This document shows, in pieces, positions 63,511-64,000 of a DNA stretch of 64,000 nucleotides (position 1 is its first letter; the number at the start of each line of letters is the position of its first letter). A model generated the notes under the pieces. It ran no database searches. It saw nothing but the letters and a program-made list of their open reading frames with translations, and had not been told where the DNA came from. The DNA is from Vagococcus teuberi (GTDB taxonomy: Bacteria > Bacillota > Bacilli > Lactobacillales > Vagococcaceae). A program made the translations under genes and the position numbers. The DNA lies in contig NZ_CP017267.1 in assembly GCF_001870205.1 (NCBI RefSeq), positions 1,042,501 through 1,106,500 on the forward strand, written 5' to 3'.

Positions 63511-64000
63511 CTATAAATATTGATTTATCTGCAAAATAAATTCTTCTTTACCATAAAATGACTTATCCAAAAGCTCTGGAAAGATTTCTTCAAAAAAGTA
63601 AGTCACAGACGGGCGATGTTTATATTCTTGTATCGTTTGAACGGCTTCTAAAAACATTTCTTTATAAACCATTTCAGGATTATTTTTCACAATCTCTTCA
63701 AATGACTCATACAGTAAGTCAACTTTGTCAGCAATGGATAAAATCTCACCTTCGACAGTGTCGTCTTTGCCTTCAAATAATCGCCTGCGATAAATGTCTT
63801 GAAACTCTTCTGGAATTTCTTGTGAGATGAACTCATCCGTCATTTTCTCTTCAACAGTTTGCAACATGCCTCTTAACTCTTTATTGGCATATTTTACAGG
63901 TGTCTTAATATCACCGATAAATCGCTCAGTATAGTCATGATTTAATGCTTTTTCATAAAGACTTTTCCAATCAATCTCTACTCCATGATGCTCTTCAATA
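63511..64000 (-). CDS. HD-domain hydrolase (YfbR-like), partial
   Basis: Runs off the window end; 162 codons are visible. The upstream part reads IEEHHGVEIDWKSLYEKALNHDYTERFIGDIKTPVKYANK, in which NHDYTE carries the second Asp of an HD nucleotidase/phosphohydrolase. The later region has GEILSIADKVDLLYES with another metal-site Asp. The reading frame does not begin at the internal ATG 63867; it continues past the edge. Probably a YfbR-type 5'-nucleotidase or related HD protein. Confidence 0.78.
   Translation of the reverse strand, partial: IEEHHGVEIDWKSLYEKALNHDYTERFIGDIKTPVKYANKELRGMLQTVEEKMTDEFISQEIPEEFQDIYRRRLFEGKDDTVEGEILSIADKVDLLYESFEEIVKNNPEMVYKEMFLEAVQTIQEYKHRPSVTYFFEEIFPELLDKSFYGKEEFILQINQYL

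Noticed and set aside
1-64000. CRISPR array, tRNA or rRNA genes, prophage
   Set aside because: No regularly spaced repeats, no cloverleaf-like or rRNA sequence and no phage structural genes were seen on either strand by reading.

Overview
The window is a low-GC chromosomal segment of a Gram-positive coccus of the order Lactobacillales, most likely Enterococcaceae (Enterococcus or Vagococcus-like). This rests on codon and base bias, sigma-A promoters with many TGn-extended -10 boxes, strong AGGAGG ribosome sites, the aroE-aroF-aroB-aroC-tyrA-aroA-aroK-pheA order, the nrdR-dnaB-dnaI block, and an AmaP/DUF2273/Asp23/GlsB stress cluster. The genus is inferred, not proven. No rRNA, tRNA or CRISPR array was seen.

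Layout. 0.4-10 kb: core genes polA-mutM-coaE, a 14-TM drug exporter, nrdR-dnaB-dnaI, yceD-rpmF. 10-17.4 kb: plsY, a CoA-binding protein, a phnD-phnC-phnE-phnE-nucleotidase operon and a mazEF pair. 17.4-24.6 kb: VanZ remnant, a DUF697 GTPase operon, DUF805, an Eis-like acetyltransferase, lepA and an IS1182-family element directly behind lepA. 24.6-32.3 kb: accessory zone with a membrane protein/Xre pair behind a 45-nt palindrome, a CopB ATPase, a choloylglycine-hydrolase-family enzyme, a small tyrosine recombinase next to nested inverted repeats, and decayed pieces of an FAD/NAD reductase, a UvrA and a glyoxalase-fold protein. 32.8-41.9 kb: the complete chorismate-Tyr-Phe operon. 41.9-47.1 kb: alkaline-shock cluster, ISL3 and IS30 elements, all between two near-identical ~38-bp direct repeats. 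47.1-54.8 kb: a dif-like site with xerS, DUF998 protein, aspartate decarboxylase, murE, lipoprotein, exonuclease. 54.8-64 kb: a TrpXYZ-like ABC transporter, unknown membrane proteins, rqcH, a frameshifted glycosidase-like gene, an HTH protein and an HD-domain protein running off the end.

Most interesting signal. The aro operon (33 kb, + strand) and the TrpXYZ-like operon (57.6 kb, - strand) carry related RNA leaders. Each has a perfect TTGACA promoter, a 21-22 codon leader ORF ending in codons for the matching aromatic amino acid (NYYFSYF for aro, STWQTW for the transporter), and a UAG stop that directly touches the first of a chain of mutually exclusive stems ending in an intrinsic terminator. 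Both share GGTAT(G/A)GATACAA and TATCTATG core sequences. The folding logic predicts read-through when ribosomes stall at the aromatic codons and termination when they reach the stop. This looks like one modular ribosome-mediated attenuator whose specificity is set by the leader peptide, used for both synthesis and uptake of aromatic amino acids.
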